Source: Sutcliffiella cohnii (lineage in GTDB: Bacteria > Bacillota > Bacilli > Bacillales > Bacillaceae_I). From it: a stretch of 57,500 nt of DNA. The translations under genes and the position numbers were made by a program. Shown here piece after piece: positions 20,327 to 29,802 of this stretch. Below the pieces are notes generated by a model. The model had not been told where the DNA came from. It saw only the letters and a list, made by a program, of their open reading frames with translations, and did no database searches. The stretch lies in contig NZ_CP018866.1 in assembly GCF_002250055.1 (NCBI RefSeq), positions 4,632,501-4,690,000 of the forward strand. Reading direction: 5' to 3'. Numbering within the stretch: position 1 is the stretch's first letter; each line of letters begins with the position of its first letter.

Positions 20327-20345
20327 AATCTAGGAGGTATGTACT

Positions 20346-20720
20346 GTGAAAATTGTAAAAACTTTAAATGCACCGCAAGCTATTGGTCCATATTCACAAG
20401 GCGTTGTAGTGAATAATATGTTTTATAGTTCTGGTCAAATTCCTTTAAAGCCGAATGGGGAATTAATGGATGGAAATGTACAAGAACAAACGCACCAAGT
20501 TTTTCATAACTTAAAGGCAGTATTAGAAGCAGCGGGTGCAAGCTTAGATACCGTTGTGAAAGCGACTGTTTTTATCAAAAACATGGATGATTTCCAGGCT
20601 ATAAATGAAGTGTATGGAGAGTATTTTCATAGTCATAAACCAGCTAGATCTTGTGTGGAAGTGGCAAGGTTACCGAAAGATGTATTAATAGAAATTGAAG
20701 TAATCGCATTAATAAAGTAG
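20346..20720 (+). CDS. ridA: RidA family 2-iminobutanoate/2-iminopropanoate deaminase
   Basis: This 124-residue trimeric RidA/YjgF/UK114 protein removes reactive enamine/imine intermediates made by PLP enzymes. The signature includes IGPYSQGV (about 13-20), SGQIPL (about 29-34), the catalytic Arg in [19 protein letters not shown] (about 101-119). GTG start follows AGGAGGT. In B. subtilis (YabJ) it is needed for full purA repression and is co-transcribed with purR and spoVG. Confidence 0.95.
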   Translation: MKIVKTLNAPQAIGPYSQGVVVNNMFYSSGQIPLKPNGELMDGNVQEQTHQVFHNLKAVLEAAGASLDTVVKATVFIKNMDDFQAINEVYGEYFHSHKPARSCVEVARLPKDVLIEIEVIALIK

Positions 20721-20766
20721 TTTTTTCATGTTTATTCACTTTTTTAAAAAAAACTTTTAGTATTTA

Positions 20767-20793
20767 GAAGGATTTTGAAAATTTTCGGAGAAT
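20767..20793 (+). promoter_or_regulatory. SigH promoter of spoVG
   Basis: GAAGGATTT, an 11-base spacer, GGAGAAT. This fits SigH (RNAGGAWWW, 11-12 bases, RNNGAAT). The A/T-rich DNA just upstream (20720-20765) is where AbrB binds in B. subtilis. Confidence 0.85.
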
Positions 20794-20837
20794 TTATAAT
20801 ACTAAGTTTTTGTTTAAAGTAAAAGGTGGTGAACAGA

Positions 20838-21134
20838 ATGGAAGTAACTGACGTAAGATTACGCCGCGTTAATACTGATGGTCGCATGAGAGCGATAGCA
20901 TCTATTACATTAGATCATGAATTCGTTGTTCATGATATTCGTGTAATTGATGGAAACAATGGGTTATTCGTAGCGATGCCAAGTAAACGTACACCAGATG
21001 GGGAGTTCCGTGACATTGCTCATCCGATTAACTCTGGAACTCGTTCTAAGATTCAAGACGCTGTATTAGCGGAATATGACCGCTTAGGCGAGTTAGAAGT
21101 TGAGTATGAAGAAGCAGGAGCAGGGGCATCATAA
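20838..21134 (+). CDS. spoVG: Septation/RNA-binding regulator SpoVG
   Basis: SpoVG (98 residues) affects septum formation during sporulation and acts as a nucleic-acid-binding regulator in several Firmicutes. [23 protein letters not shown] (about 16-27) and [20 protein letters not shown] (about 45-64) are near-invariant family segments. I chose ATG 20838 with AAAGGTGGTG upstream. It is driven by the SigH promoter at 20767. Confidence 0.97.
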   Translation: MEVTDVRLRRVNTDGRMRAIASITLDHEFVVHDIRVIDGNNGLFVAMPSKRTPDGEFRDIAHPINSGTRSKIQDAVLAEYDRLGELEVEYEEAGAGAS

Positions 21135-21165
21135 AATTTTTCTTAAAAAAGGTATATTTGCCATT

Positions 21166-21198
21166 GGCTGTCGACATTAGTCGGCAGCCTTTAATTTT
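21166..21198 (+). terminator. spoVG terminator
   Basis: GGCTGTCGA and TCGGCAGCC form a 9-bp stem with one wobble pair and loop CATTAG, then TTTAATTTT. Confidence 0.8.
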
Positions 21199-21277
21199 GT
21201 CTTTTTAACAATTATCCCCAAAAACGTGTTCGCGCACTAAATTAATTTGTAAAATAAATGTACTTTTATGAACTTCC

Positions 21278-21306
21278 TTGAAAACCTATCGTATTTAGGA
21301 TATATT
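21278..21306 (+). promoter_or_regulatory. SigA promoter of glmU-prs
   Basis: TTGAAA, 17 bases, TATATT, about 35 bases before the glmU start. Confidence 0.6.
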
Positions 21307-21339
21307 CGTAATGGATAATTAGGTAAATGGAGGCCTGTT

Positions 21340-22710
21340 ATGGTTAATAAATATGCTGTCATATTAGCAGCCGGACAAGGAACAAGAATGAAGTCGAAAT
21401 TATATAAAGTGCTTCATCCAGTATGTGGAAAACCTATGGTTGAACATGTTGTAGATCATGTAACCAGTTTGAATTTAGAAAAAATAGTGACGGTAGTAGG
21501 ACATGGAGCTGAAATGGTAAAAAACCATTTAGGAAATCGTAGTGACTATGTTCTTCAAGAAGAGCAATTAGGAACTGCACATGCAGTGATACAAGCAGCA
21601 CCAATCTTAAATAATCTACAAGGAATTACCCTCGTTATTTGTGGCGACACACCACTTATTACACCTGAAACGATGGAGAAGCTTGTTGAGCAGCATGAAA
21701 CAACTGGAGCAAAAGCAACTATTTTGACTGCTTATGCAGAAGACCCGTCTGGTTATGGTCGAATCATTCGCGATAATAACGGACATGTGAAGAAGATTGT
21801 CGAGCATAAAGATGCTTCGGAGGATGAGTTAAAAGTAACAGAAATTAATACTGGAACATATTGTTTTGATAATGAGGCACTATTTGAAGCGCTTACAAAT
21901 GTATCTAATGATAATGTTCAAGGGGAATATTACTTACCAGATGTGATTGAAATCTTAAAAAATCAAAATGAAATTGTAACAGCGTACCAAACGTTAGATC
22001 TAGATGAAACGTTAGGTGTAAACGACCGAGTTGCTTTAAGTCAGGCTGAACAAATTATGCAAAAACGTATCAATAAAAAACATATGGTAAACGGTGTTTC
22101 TATTATTGATCCAGCTAACACATATATTTCAGCAGAAGCTATGATAGGTAGAGATACAGTCATTTATCCAGGAACGGTTATTATCGGAAAAACAACAATA
22201 GGCGAGGATTGTCATGTTGGACCACATTCTGAAATTAAAGATTGTGTGATTGGTAATAATACATCTATCCGTCAGTCAGTTGCTCATGAAAGTGAAATTG
22301 GAAATGATGTACAAATTGGGCCATTTGCACATATACGTCCTGCATCTACAATCGGAAACGAAGTGAAGCTTGGAAATTTTGTGGAAGTAAAGAAGTCCAC
22401 GTTTGGAGACGGAAGTAAAGCTTCTCATTTAAGTTATATCGGAGACGCAGAGGTCGGAAAAGATGTAAACCTTGGCTGCGGTTCTATAACAGTAAATTAC
22501 GATGGCTCGAAAAAGCATTTAACAAAAATAGAAGATGGAGTTTTTGTTGGATGTAATTCTAATCTTGTTGCACCTGTCACAATTGGAAAAGGTGCGTATA
22601 TTGCTGCTGGTTCAACTATTACGGAAGATGTACCAGGAGAAGCATTATCTATTGCAAGGGCTCGTCAAGTAAATAAAGAAAACTACGTTCAAAAATTAAG
22701 CAATAAATGA
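21340..22710 (+). CDS. glmU: Bifunctional GlmU: glucosamine-1-P acetyltransferase / UDP-GlcNAc pyrophosphorylase
   Basis: GlmU (456 residues) makes UDP-GlcNAc for peptidoglycan and teichoic acids. The N-terminal nucleotidyltransferase has [21 protein letters not shown] (signature LAAGxGTRMxS, about 8-17). The C-terminal half (about 250-456) is a left-handed beta helix of hexapeptide repeats (for example [22 protein letters not shown]) ending in the acetyltransferase active site. This is B. subtilis GcaD. It is followed 26 bases later by prs. Confidence 0.96.
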   Translation: MVNKYAVILAAGQGTRMKSKLYKVLHPVCGKPMVEHVVDHVTSLNLEKIVTVVGHGAEMVKNHLGNRSDYVLQEEQLGTAHAVIQAAPILNNLQGITLVICGDTPLITPETMEKLVEQHETTGAKATILTAYAEDPSGYGRIIRDNNGHVKKIVEHKDASEDELKVTEINTGTYCFDNEALFEALTNVSNDNVQGEYYLPDVIEILKNQNEIVTAYQTLDLDETLGVNDRVALSQAEQIMQKRINKKHMVNGVSIIDPANTYISAEAMIGRDTVIYPGTVIIGKTTIGEDCHVGPHSEIKDCVIGNNTSIRQSVAHESEIGNDVQIGPFAHIRPASTIGNEVKLGNFVEVKKSTFGDGSKASHLSYIGDAEVGKDVNLGCGSITVNYDGSKKHLTKIEDGVFVGCNSNLVAPVTIGKGAYIAAGSTITEDVPGEALSIARARQVNKENYVQKLSNK

Positions 22711-22736
22711 ATTTAATTTCGGAGGTTCTTATTAAC

Positions 22737-23690
22737 ATGTCTTATAAATATGCAAACACAAATTTAAAAGTTTTCTCTTTAAATTCAAATATCGCTCTAG
22801 CGGAAGAAATTGCTCAACACGTTGGAACAACGCTTGGAAAAAGTAGTGTTACTCGTTTTAGCGACGGTGAAATCCAAATTAATATTGAAGAGAGTATTCG
22901 TGGCTGTGATGTATTCGTCATCCAATCTACAAGTGCACCGGTAAATGAGCACATTATGGAAACGTTAATTATGATTGATGCATTAAAAAGAGCTTCTGCT
23001 AAAACAATCAATATTGTTATGCCGTATTATGGATACGGTAGACAGGATCGTAAAGCACGTGCAAGAGAACCGATTACGGCAAAATTAATTGCAAACCTAT
23101 TAGAAACAGCTGGTGCGCATCGTATCATTACACTTGATTTACATGCTCCACAAATTCAAGGTTTCTTTGACATCCTAATAGATCACTTAATGGGTGTGCC
23201 TATTCTTGCTGAATACTTTGAAAGTAAAGGTTTAGATGAGCTTGTTATCGTATCACCTGACCACGGTGGTGTTACAAGAGCAAGAAAACTAGCGGACCGC
23301 TTAAAAGCACCAATTGCAATTATTGATAAGCGTCGCCCTCGTCCTAATGTAGCGGAAATTATGAACATTGTTGGTCATATTGAGGGGAAAACAGCAATAC
23401 TTATTGATGATATGATTGATACAGCCGGTACTATTACGTTAGCTGCTAACGCTTTAGTGGAAAATGGAGCAAAAGAAGTATACGCTTGTTGTACTCATCC
23501 AGTATTATCGGGACCGGCTATCGAGAGAATTGAAAACTCAAAAATTAAAGAGCTAGTTGTAACGAATACGATAGCTCTTCCAGAAGAAAAATGTATTCCA
23601 AAGATTACACAATTGTCTGTTGCAGAGCTAATTGCAGAAGCAATCGTACGTGTACACGAAGAGAAATCAGTTAGTACGTTATTTGATTGA
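22737..23690 (+). CDS. prs: Ribose-phosphate pyrophosphokinase (PRPP synthetase)
   Basis: Prs (317 residues) makes PRPP from ribose-5-phosphate and ATP, feeding purine, pyrimidine, His and Trp synthesis. Motifs: [19 protein letters not shown] (about 98-116, ATP loop), [11 protein letters not shown] (about 133-143), [11 protein letters not shown] (about 172-182) and the PRPP loop [11 protein letters not shown] (about 222-232). I chose ATG 22737, GGAGG upstream. PurR, encoded 2.5 kb upstream, senses this product. Confidence 0.97.
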   Translation: MSYKYANTNLKVFSLNSNIALAEEIAQHVGTTLGKSSVTRFSDGEIQINIEESIRGCDVFVIQSTSAPVNEHIMETLIMIDALKRASAKTINIVMPYYGYGRQDRKARAREPITAKLIANLLETAGAHRIITLDLHAPQIQGFFDILIDHLMGVPILAEYFESKGLDELVIVSPDHGGVTRARKLADRLKAPIAIIDKRRPRPNVAEIMNIVGHIEGKTAILIDDMIDTAGTITLAANALVENGAKEVYACCTHPVLSGPAIERIENSKIKELVVTNTIALPEEKCIPKITQLSVAELIAEAIVRVHEEKSVSTLFD

Positions 23691-23714
23691 TTGAGTGAAA
23701 AATATTTTTTCTGT

Positions 23715-23739
23715 GATTAACTTTTTAGTAATAGGGAAT
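23715..23739 (+). promoter_or_regulatory. SigB-type promoter of ctc
   Basis: GATTAA, 13 bases, GGGAAT, one mismatch from SigB GTTTAA, 12-15 bases, GGGWAW. ctc is a classic SigB general-stress gene in B. subtilis. Confidence 0.65.
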
Positions 23740-23783
23740 GGATATATATAGACAAGTTCTTATATTACTAGGAAGGTGATTAT

Positions 23784-24425
23784 ATGGAAGCTGTATTAGA
23801 AGCAAAAGAACGCTCTAGTTTTAATAAGTCTGGGCGTAGTCAAGTAAGAAATGAAGGCTATATTCCAGCAGTTGTCTACGGAAATAATACTTCGAACAAA
23901 TCAATCGCAGTTAATGAGAAAGATTTTATTAAAACAATTCGAGAAGTTGGGCGAAACGGAATTATTACGCTAGCTGTTGGGTCGGACAAAAGAAAAGTGA
24001 TGCTTTCTGATTATCAAAGAGACCCATTAAAATCATCTGAATTTGTTCACTTAGACTTCCAAGTCGTCAATTTTTCGCAAAAAATTGACGTGGATGTAAA
24101 TATTGTTTTAACTGGAGAAGCTAGCGGTGTAAAAGATGGAGGAGTGTTACAGCAATCCCTTCACTCTGTTTCTATTAGTGTGCTTCCAAACGATGTTCCG
24201 GAACAAATTGAGCTTGATGTTAGTCATCTAGTAGTTGGAGATACGGTTACTCTTGCTGATGTCCCTTCCTCTAACTTCGAGATAAACCAAGATTTAGAAA
24301 CGACTGTTGCGTCCATCTTACCTCCGAAGCAAGAAGAAGAAATAAATAGCGGCGAAGAACAAGAGGCTGGGCAACCAGAAAATGTAGAAGGTCGTGAAAC
24401 AACTGAAGTAAATGAAGAAGCGTAA
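23784..24425 (+). CDS. ctc: General stress protein Ctc / ribosomal protein bL25
   Basis: This 213-residue two-domain L25 (TL5 type) protein binds the 5S rRNA region of the 50S subunit. The N-terminal L25 domain (about 1-90) has KSGRSQVRNEGYIPAVVYG; the C-terminal beta domain runs to about 185. The last 30 residues are acidic and Glu-rich. ATG follows AGGAAGGTGA. A SigB-type promoter precedes it. In B. subtilis Ctc accumulates on ribosomes under stress. Confidence 0.95.
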   Translation: MEAVLEAKERSSFNKSGRSQVRNEGYIPAVVYGNNTSNKSIAVNEKDFIKTIREVGRNGIITLAVGSDKRKVMLSDYQRDPLKSSEFVHLDFQVVNFSQKIDVDVNIVLTGEASGVKDGGVLQQSLHSVSISVLPNDVPEQIELDVSHLVVGDTVTLADVPSSNFEINQDLETTVASILPPKQEEEINSGEEQEAGQPENVEGRETTEVNEEA

Positions 24426-24444
24426 CCACATGGTTGCGCTTTTT
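24419..24444 (+). terminator. ctc terminator
   Basis: AGCGTAACC and GGTTGCGCT form a 9-bp stem with one G-T pair, followed by TTTTT. The 5' arm contains the stop codon. Confidence 0.85.
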
Positions 24445-24523
24445 GATTAAAAGATAGAAAACGTAATACCACTTAGAACAAAGACACGTGCACATTCCTG
24501 TTACTTTTAAGGTAGACACTATG

Positions 24524-24555
24524 CAAGTGAAAATTTGCATCATAAAGAATGAAAA
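24524..24555 (+). repeat. Direct repeat, left copy (flanks palindromic element)
   Basis: CAAGTGAAAATTTGCAT (17 bases, identical to the right copy) continues into an imperfect match ending AATGAAAA. With the preceding AT it also has a small internal inverted repeat ATGCAA/TTGCAT. Confidence 0.7.
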
Positions 24556-24609
24556 ATGGATGGATCGACTTTGAACAGCTACAATTTTTTACCTTTCCAA
24601 ATCTAGTAC

Positions 24610-24744
24610 CCTGAGTGGAACGGAGCGGAAGACACTTGACTCCAGCGGGAGGTAGAGGGAAGGTCGAGACCCCACAGGCGCAGCCGAGGAGGCTCGACTC
24701 CCTCCCCGCGGAAAGCAAGTGTCTGCAGCGAAGTGCAACGGGCT
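24610..24744. repeat. Bacillaceae palindromic extragenic repeat
   Basis: A GC-rich palindromic element: GGAAGACACTTG near the left end is inverted as CAAGTGTCTGC near the right end, with inner GGTCGAGACC / GGCTCGAC and GCGGGAGG / CCTCCCCGC pairings. The pattern CGGAAGACACTTGACTCC ... GCGGAAAGCAAGTGTCTGC is one seen between genes across Bacillaceae genomes. It has no reading frame of note. Confidence 0.8.
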
Positions 24745-24828
24745 AACTTAAAACGTATAAAAACAAACGTTGCCTACAATGAAATGCAATATTTCTAAAC
24801 ACGCCTATTTTCAGGGGAGACTATCAAA

Positions 24829-24860
24829 CAAGTGAAAATTTGCATAAAGAGGAATGAAAA
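24829..24860 (+). repeat. Direct repeat, right copy (flanks palindromic element)
   Basis: Second copy of CAAGTGAAAATTTGCAT with similar flanks (GAGACTAT before, GAATGAAAA after), about 305 bases from the left copy. Confidence 0.7.
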
Positions 24861-25038
24861 TAAGGAACGTGTGAATTTTTATCATTCATCAGCTATCATA
24901 TACATATATTTTAAACCTCGTTATAAAGCACTATATTTAAATGTTTGAATCATTACATTATTTTTTGGAAGGTGTTTCATGATACAATTGTTACGTTCCA
25001 TATTTTCAAAGCAAGAGGTAGAAGTAGGTGAAGAAGGC

Positions 25039-25599
25039 ATGAAAGTAATTGTCGGACTTGGAAACCCAGGGCCAAAATATGCTGAAACAAGACATAATAT
25101 TGGCTTTATGGTTATCGATGAATTGGCTAATAGATGGAATATCTCTTTAACTCAATCAAAGTTTAAAGGACAATTTGGGCAAGGACTAATAAATGGTGAA
25201 AAAGTAATTCTTGTAAAGCCGTTAACATATATGAACTTATCTGGAGAATGTATAAGACCATTATTAGATTATTATAAAGTGGAAATAGAGGACATTTACG
25301 TCATATATGATGATTTAGACCTTCCAGTAGGAAAATTAAGATTAAGGCAAAAAGGTAGCGCAGGTGGACATAATGGTATCAAATCATTAATACAACATCT
25401 TCAGACGCAACAATTTAATCGTGTTCGAATGGGAATTGATCGACCTACAAATGGTCAGCCTATTTCAGATTACGTTTTAGGGAAATTTACAGTGGAAGAA
25501 CGTCCAATTGTACAAGAATCTGTCGAACAAGCAGCTAAAGCTTGTGAAGAATCAATGAAAACTCCATTTTTACAAGTCATGAATACATTTAATCAATAA
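25039..25599 (+). CDS. pth: Peptidyl-tRNA hydrolase
   Basis: Pth (186 residues; B. subtilis SpoVC) releases tRNA from stalled peptidyl-t[23 protein letters not shown] (about 5-24) includes the catalytic His of the TRHNIGF motif; [10 protein letters not shown] (about 62-71) and [20 protein letters not shown] (about 109-116) are also present. I chose ATG 25039 by family alignment. ATG 24979, with a good GGAAGGTG site, would add 20 residues ([20 protein letters not shown]), so the start is open. Confidence 0.93.
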   Translation: MKVIVGLGNPGPKYAETRHNIGFMVIDELANRWNISLTQSKFKGQFGQGLINGEKVILVKPLTYMNLSGECIRPLLDYYKVEIEDIYVIYDDLDLPVGKLRLRQKGSAGGHNGIKSLIQHLQTQQFNRVRMGIDRPTNGQPISDYVLGKFTVEERPIVQESVEQAAKACEESMKTPFLQVMNTFNQ

Positions 25600-25617
25600 T
25601 AGAATGGTTTAAAAGCT

Positions 25618-25647
25618 GTATAACATTTTCCTTCCATGTTTATACTA
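25618..25647 (+). promoter_or_regulatory. SigF-type promoter of fin
   Basis: GTATA, 15 bases, GTTTATACTA. This fits the SigF form at its fixed positions and could also serve SigG. B. subtilis fin is transcribed by both. Confidence 0.75.
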
Positions 25648-25675
25648 ATCTTAAAAAGCACGGGAGGAAAACAAA

Positions 25676-25906
25676 GTGGCTATTCATTACCATTGTAGAC
25701 ACTGCCAATGTGGTGTTGGAAGTATTGAGAATGCTTCCGTTTTTTCAGAAGCACTAGGCTTTCATCATTTAAGTGACGATGAGAGACAAGAGATGATTTC
25801 ATATCAACAAAATGGTGATATACATGTACAAACAATATGCGAAGATTGTCAGGAGGCACTTAATAGAAATCCTGATTTTCATCAATATGAAAAATTTATA
25901 CAATAA
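25676..25906 (+). CDS. fin: Anti-sigma-F factor Fin
   Basis: Fin (YabK, 76 residues) binds SigF and helps switch the forespore from SigF to SigG. Two zinc pairs are visible: CRHC plus CQCG at about 7-13 and CEDC at about 59-62. The GTG start follows GGGAGG. It lies between pth and mfd, as in B. subtilis. A hairpin terminator separates it from mfd, which would limit read-through. Confidence 0.93.
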   Translation: MAIHYHCRHCQCGVGSIENASVFSEALGFHHLSDDERQEMISYQQNGDIHVQTICEDCQEALNRNPDFHQYEKFIQ

Positions 25907-25910
25907 TGAC

Positions 25911-25944
25911 ACTTGCTTTGGTACTTGCCAAAGCCTTTTTGTGT
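25911..25944 (+). terminator. fin terminator (fin-mfd gap)
   Basis: GCTTTGG, short loop, CCAAAGC, CTTTTT. Outer GACAC/GTGTC pairs can extend the fold. It lies before the mfd ribosome binding site. Confidence 0.75.
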
Positions 25945-25971
25945 CAAAACATTAAGGAGAGGAGGGCTGGT

Positions 25972-28900
25972 ATGAAAAGTAGTTTTATTCCTTATTTTAA
26001 AGAAAACGATGATTTTCAATCTGTAATTGTAGGTGTAGAGGAAGGTTTGCGGGAGCAGCTAGTAGCTGGTTTGTCTGGATCGGCTAGAACATTATTTATT
26101 ACATCGATGTATGAACAATTACAAAAGCCTATCGTAGTGTTAACACACAATTTATATCATGCGCAAAAATTGTACGATGATTTTACAAATCTTTTTTCAG
26201 AAGATGAACTTTATTTATTTCCAGCAAATGATGTATTAGCAGCTGAGGTTGCAATTGCCAGCCCAGAGCTTAAAGCACAAAGGTTAGAAGTGTTAAACTT
26301 TTTGGCGAAACAAAAAAAGGGAATTATTATTGCTCCATTAGCAGGAGTGAAAAAAATATTACCACAACGGGATATGTGGCTTCAGTCAATAATGACATTT
26401 GAAGTTGGAAAAATAATAGAGTTAGATTCATTGGCTGAAAAACTTGTTCGACTTGGGTATCAGCGTGTTGGAATGGTGTCAACACCAGGTGATTTCAGTA
26501 TCCGTGGTGGAATTATTGATATTTATCCATTAACGGAAGAATATGCTGTGAGGATTGAGTTATTTGACGATGAAGTTGATTCAATTCGTTATTTTAATGT
26601 AGAAGATCAACGCTCTCAAAAAAGTGATACGAAGGTTGAAATTGGGCCTGCAACAGAGGTTTTATTATCCAAGCTTGAAATGATGCGTGGAGCAGAGAAA
26701 TTAGAGCATTTATTAGCTAAATCAATCAAAAAGGTAAAAGAAGAAAAAGTAAAGCAACTGTTAGCTGAAAACATTACACATGAAATAGAGACGGTAAGGT
26801 CAGGCCAAGAAGTAAAAGAGATAAATAAATATTTATCTGTCTTCTACGAAAAGCCAGCTAGTTTACTAGATTATTTACCAGAAGATGCAATAGTTATTAT
26901 GGATGAAATTAGTCGACTTCAAGAAACTGCGGAATCGTTGGATAAGGAAGAGGCAGAATGGCTTACAGAGTTAATAGCTGAAGGGAAAATAGTTCATGAT
27001 GTAAAGTTAACCCATTCTTTTATTCAAACATTACAAAAGAAGGTACGCCCTTACGTTTATTTATCGTTATTTTTACGTCATGTAAGTCATACGCATCCAG
27101 AAAATCTAGTAAATCTTTCTTCGAAGTCAATGCAACATTTTCATGGTCAAATGCATTTACTTAAAAATGAAATGGACAGATGGCAAAAAGCGGGTTATGC
27201 AGTTGTTGTATTAGGTTCGAACGAAGAACGTATGGAAAAATTAGAAGCAGTCCTTTCCGATTATGACATTGAAGCTAGGAAGCAAAAAAGCAATTCACCT
27301 ATCTTACATGGACAAGTACAATTGTTAGAAGGAGACTTGCAATCTGGTTTTGAGCTACCACTTCAAAAACTAGCAGTAATAACAGAAGAAGAACTTTTCA
27401 AAAAGAAAGCGAAAAAACTACAAAAGAAAAGACAAAAACTTTCTAACGCTGAGAGAATAAAAAGCTATTCAGAATTAAATGTTGGCGACTACGTAGTACA
27501 TATAAACCATGGAATAGGAAAGTACTTAGGAATCGAAACGCTGCAAATTAATGGTGTTCATAAAGACTATTTACACATTAAATATCAAGGTACCGATCAA
27601 CTATACGTTCCAGTTGAACAAATTGATCAAGTTCAGAAATATGTAGGCTCTGAAGGTAAGGAACCGAAAGTATATAAACTTGGTGGAACAGATTGGAAGA
27701 AAGTGCGGAAAAAAGTAGAGTCATCTGTTCAAGACATAGCAGATGATTTAATTAAGCTTTATGCAGAACGTGAAGCTAGTATAGGATATGCATTTTCTCC
27801 AGATGCTGAAATGCAACGTGAGTTTGAAGCGTCTTTCCCATACAACGAAACGGAGGATCAATTACGATCCATCCTAGAAATAAAGAAGGATATGGAAAGA
27901 GAAAGACCGATGGACCGTCTTTTATGTGGAGATGTTGGTTATGGAAAGACAGAGGTTGCAATCCGGGCAGCATTTAAAGCGATAATGGATGAAAAACAAG
28001 TAGCAATACTAGTACCTACGACGATATTAGCTCAGCAACATTACGAAACAATTAGAGAAAGATTTCAAGATTACCCTATTAATATCGGTTTGTTAAGTCG
28101 ATTCCGTTCAAGAAAACAACAGCAGGAAACGATGAAAGGTTTGGCCAATGGAACGGTCGATATTGTGGTTGGAACACATCGTCTTTTATCAAAAGATGTT
28201 AAATATAAAGATTTAGGTTTATTAGTTATTGATGAAGAACAACGGTTTGGTGTAACACATAAGGAAAAAATTAAAAAATTAAAAGCGAATATTGATGTAT
28301 TAACGTTAACTGCTACACCGATTCCGAGAACGCTTCACATGTCCATGCTTGGAGTTCGTGATCTATCTGTAATTGAAACGCCGCCGGAAAACCGCTTCCC
28401 TGTTCAAACATATGTGATGGAATACAATGGTGCGCTAGTGAAAGAGGCAATTGAAAGAGAGATGGCCCGCGATGGTCAAATATTCTTTTTATACAATAGG
28501 GTAGAGGATATTGAAAGGAAAGCGGAGGAAATTTCGATGCTTGTCCCAGATGCTCGGGTTATTGTAGCGCATGGTAAAATGACAGAGAATGAACTTGAAT
28601 CGGTTATCCTTCAGTTTTTAGAGGGAGAAGCAGATGTGTTAGTTAGTACAACTATTATCGAAACAGGAGTCGATATTCCGAACGTAAATACACTTATTGT
28701 GTTTGATGCCGACCGTATGGGTCTTTCCCAACTTTACCAGCTAAGAGGTCGAGTAGGAAGGTCTAACCGTGTTGCATATGCTTATTTCACATATCGAAAA
28801 GATAAAGTGTTAACAGAAGTCGCAGAAAAAAGACTTCAGGCGATAAAGGAATTTACTGAACTTGGATCTGGATTTAAAATTGCGATGCGAGATTTATCAA

Positions 28901-29508
28901 TACGTGGAGCAGGTAACTTATTAGGAGCGCAACAGCATGGATTTATTGATTCTGTCGGATTTGATATGTACTCTCAATTATTAAAAGAAGCTATTGAACA
29001 AAGAATAGGAACAACTAACGAAGAAAAGCCTCATGAGGTAGAATTAGATGTGGAACTCGATGCTTACTTACCAGATGTATATATATCAGATAGTCGCCAA
29101 AAAATCGAGATATATAAGCGTTTCCGAGGATTAGACTCAATAGAAGAAATCGAGGAGTTAAAAGAGGAACTTTTAGATCGTTTTGGAGAATATCCTAAGG
29201 AAGTTCAATATTTATTAAAAGTATCAGAAATTAAAGTGCTAGCAAGATTAGAAAAAATTGACTCCGTAAAACAGCAAAAGCAACAGGTTACGATTCTATT
29301 TTCAGAAGAAGCGTCACAAACAATAGATGTGATGAAATTATCTCAGCTCATAGCAAAATATGGACGCCACGTAGGTGGAGGACAAGAAGGAACGAAATTT
29401 AAACTTGTTGTTGCAACAAATAAAATGAGCGATGACGAGTGGTTAGATTGCGTGAAAGAAATACTAGAACAATTAAGAACGTTAAAAAAAGAAAACGTTA
29501 GTGCTTAA
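25972..29508 (+). CDS. mfd: Transcription-repair coupling factor Mfd
   Basis: Mfd (1178 residues) removes stalled RNA polymerase and recruits UvrA. Domains in order: UvrB-like module (about 1-450), CarD-like RNA-polymerase-interaction domain starting at SYSELNVGDYVVHINHGIGK (about 500-520), RecG-like helicase with Walker A GDVGYGKT (about 653-660) and DEEQ box (about 753-756), and a TRCF C-terminal domain ending near 1170. I chose ATG 25972 with GGAGAGGAGGG upstream; the earlier frame start overlaps fin and encodes unrelated residues. Confidence 0.97.
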   Translation: MKSSFIPYFKENDDFQSVIVGVEEGLREQLVAGLSGSARTLFITSMYEQLQKPIVVLTHNLYHAQKLYDDFTNLFSEDELYLFPANDVLAAEVAIASPELKAQRLEVLNFLAKQKKGIIIAPLAGVKKILPQRDMWLQSIMTFEVGKIIELDSLAEKLVRLGYQRVGMVSTPGDFSIRGGIIDIYPLTEEYAVRIELFDDEVDSIRYFNVEDQRSQKSDTKVEIGPATEVLLSKLEMMRGAEKLEHLLAKSIKKVKEEKVKQLLAENITHEIETVRSGQEVKEINKYLSVFYEKPASLLDYLPEDAIVIMDEISRLQETAESLDKEEAEWLTELIAEGKIVHDVKLTHSFIQTLQKKVRPYVYLSLFLRHVSHTHPENLVNLSSKSMQHFHGQMHLLKNEMDRWQKAGYAVVVLGSNEERMEKLEAVLSDYDIEARKQKSNSPILHGQVQLLEGDLQSGFELPLQKLAVITEEELFKKKAKKLQKKRQKLSNAERIKSYSELNVGDYVVHINHGIGKYLGIETLQINGVHKDYLHIKYQGTDQLYVPVEQIDQVQKYVGSEGKEPKVYKLGGTDWKKVRKKVESSVQDIADDLIKLYAEREASIGYAFSPDAEMQREFEASFPYNETEDQLRSILEIKKDMERERPMDRLLCGDVGYGKTEVAIRAAFKAIMDEKQVAILVPTTILAQQHYETIRERFQDYPINIGLLSRFRSRKQQQETMKGLANGTVDIVVGTHRLLSKDVKYKDLGLLVIDEEQRFGVTHKEKIKKLKANIDVLTLTATPIPRTLHMSMLGVRDLSVIETPPENRFPVQTYVMEYNGALVKEAIEREMARDGQIFFLYNRVEDIERKAEEISMLVPDARVIVAHGKMTENELESVILQFLEGEADVLVSTTIIETGVDIPNVNTLIVFDADRMGLSQLYQLRGRVGRSNRVAYAYFTYRKDKVLTEVAEKRLQAIKEFTELGSGFKIAMRDLSIRGAGNLLGAQQHGFIDSVGFDMYSQLLKEAIEQRIGTTNEEKPHEVELDVELDAYLPDVYISDSRQKIEIYKRFRGLDSIEEIEELKEELLDRFGEYPKEVQYLLKVSEIKVLARLEKIDSVKQQKQQVTILFSEEASQTIDVMKLSQLIAKYGRHVGGGQEGTKFKLVVATNKMSDDEWLDCVKEILEQLRTLKKENVSA

Positions 29509-29520
29509 AATAATAAAATA

Positions 29521-29571
29521 AACTTCTCCGTACTAGTATGCATGTTGCTAGTAAAGGAGAAGTTTTTTTAT
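29521..29571 (+). terminator. mfd terminator
   Basis: AACTTCTCC and GGAGAAGTT form a perfect 9-bp stem, with inner TACTAG/CTAGTA pairing, followed by T7. Confidence 0.9.
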
Positions 29572-29672
29572 ACATCAAAAAAATCAATATTAGAAAAAAA
29601 GGTTTAAGAATGCCTTTTCATGTCTATATAAATACTGGGGTAATTTTCTTCTACAAAAAAACTTTCCCAACA

Positions 29673-29702
29673 TGTATATAAACCACCAGAAGTTAGATAC
29701 TA
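29673..29702 (+). promoter_or_regulatory. SigG-type promoter of spoVT
   Basis: TGTATA, 17 bases, GATACTA, close to SigG TGAATA, 17-18 bases, CATACTA. spoVT is a known SigG gene. Confidence 0.6.
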
Positions 29703-29802
29703 ATTTCAACAAAGGTGAATTATTCAATAGAAGGATAAATTGATCAATTCAACCAAATTAAATCATCTCTTTTTATCATCGGATGAAGGAGGCAACTTAG
29801 AA

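Larger units (their letters stand above)
24445..24978. other. Gene-free stretch between ctc and pth
   Basis: About 530 bases without a credible gene. They contain two imperfect direct repeats flanking one large palindromic extragenic repeat, then AT-rich DNA before pth. Minus-strand frames here read through the repeat only. Confidence 0.75.

Noticed and set aside
24224..24718. Minus-strand frames of 80-90 codons near ctc and the palindromic repeat
   Set aside because: Two are antisense to ctc and one reads through the palindromic repeat. None has an initiation signal.
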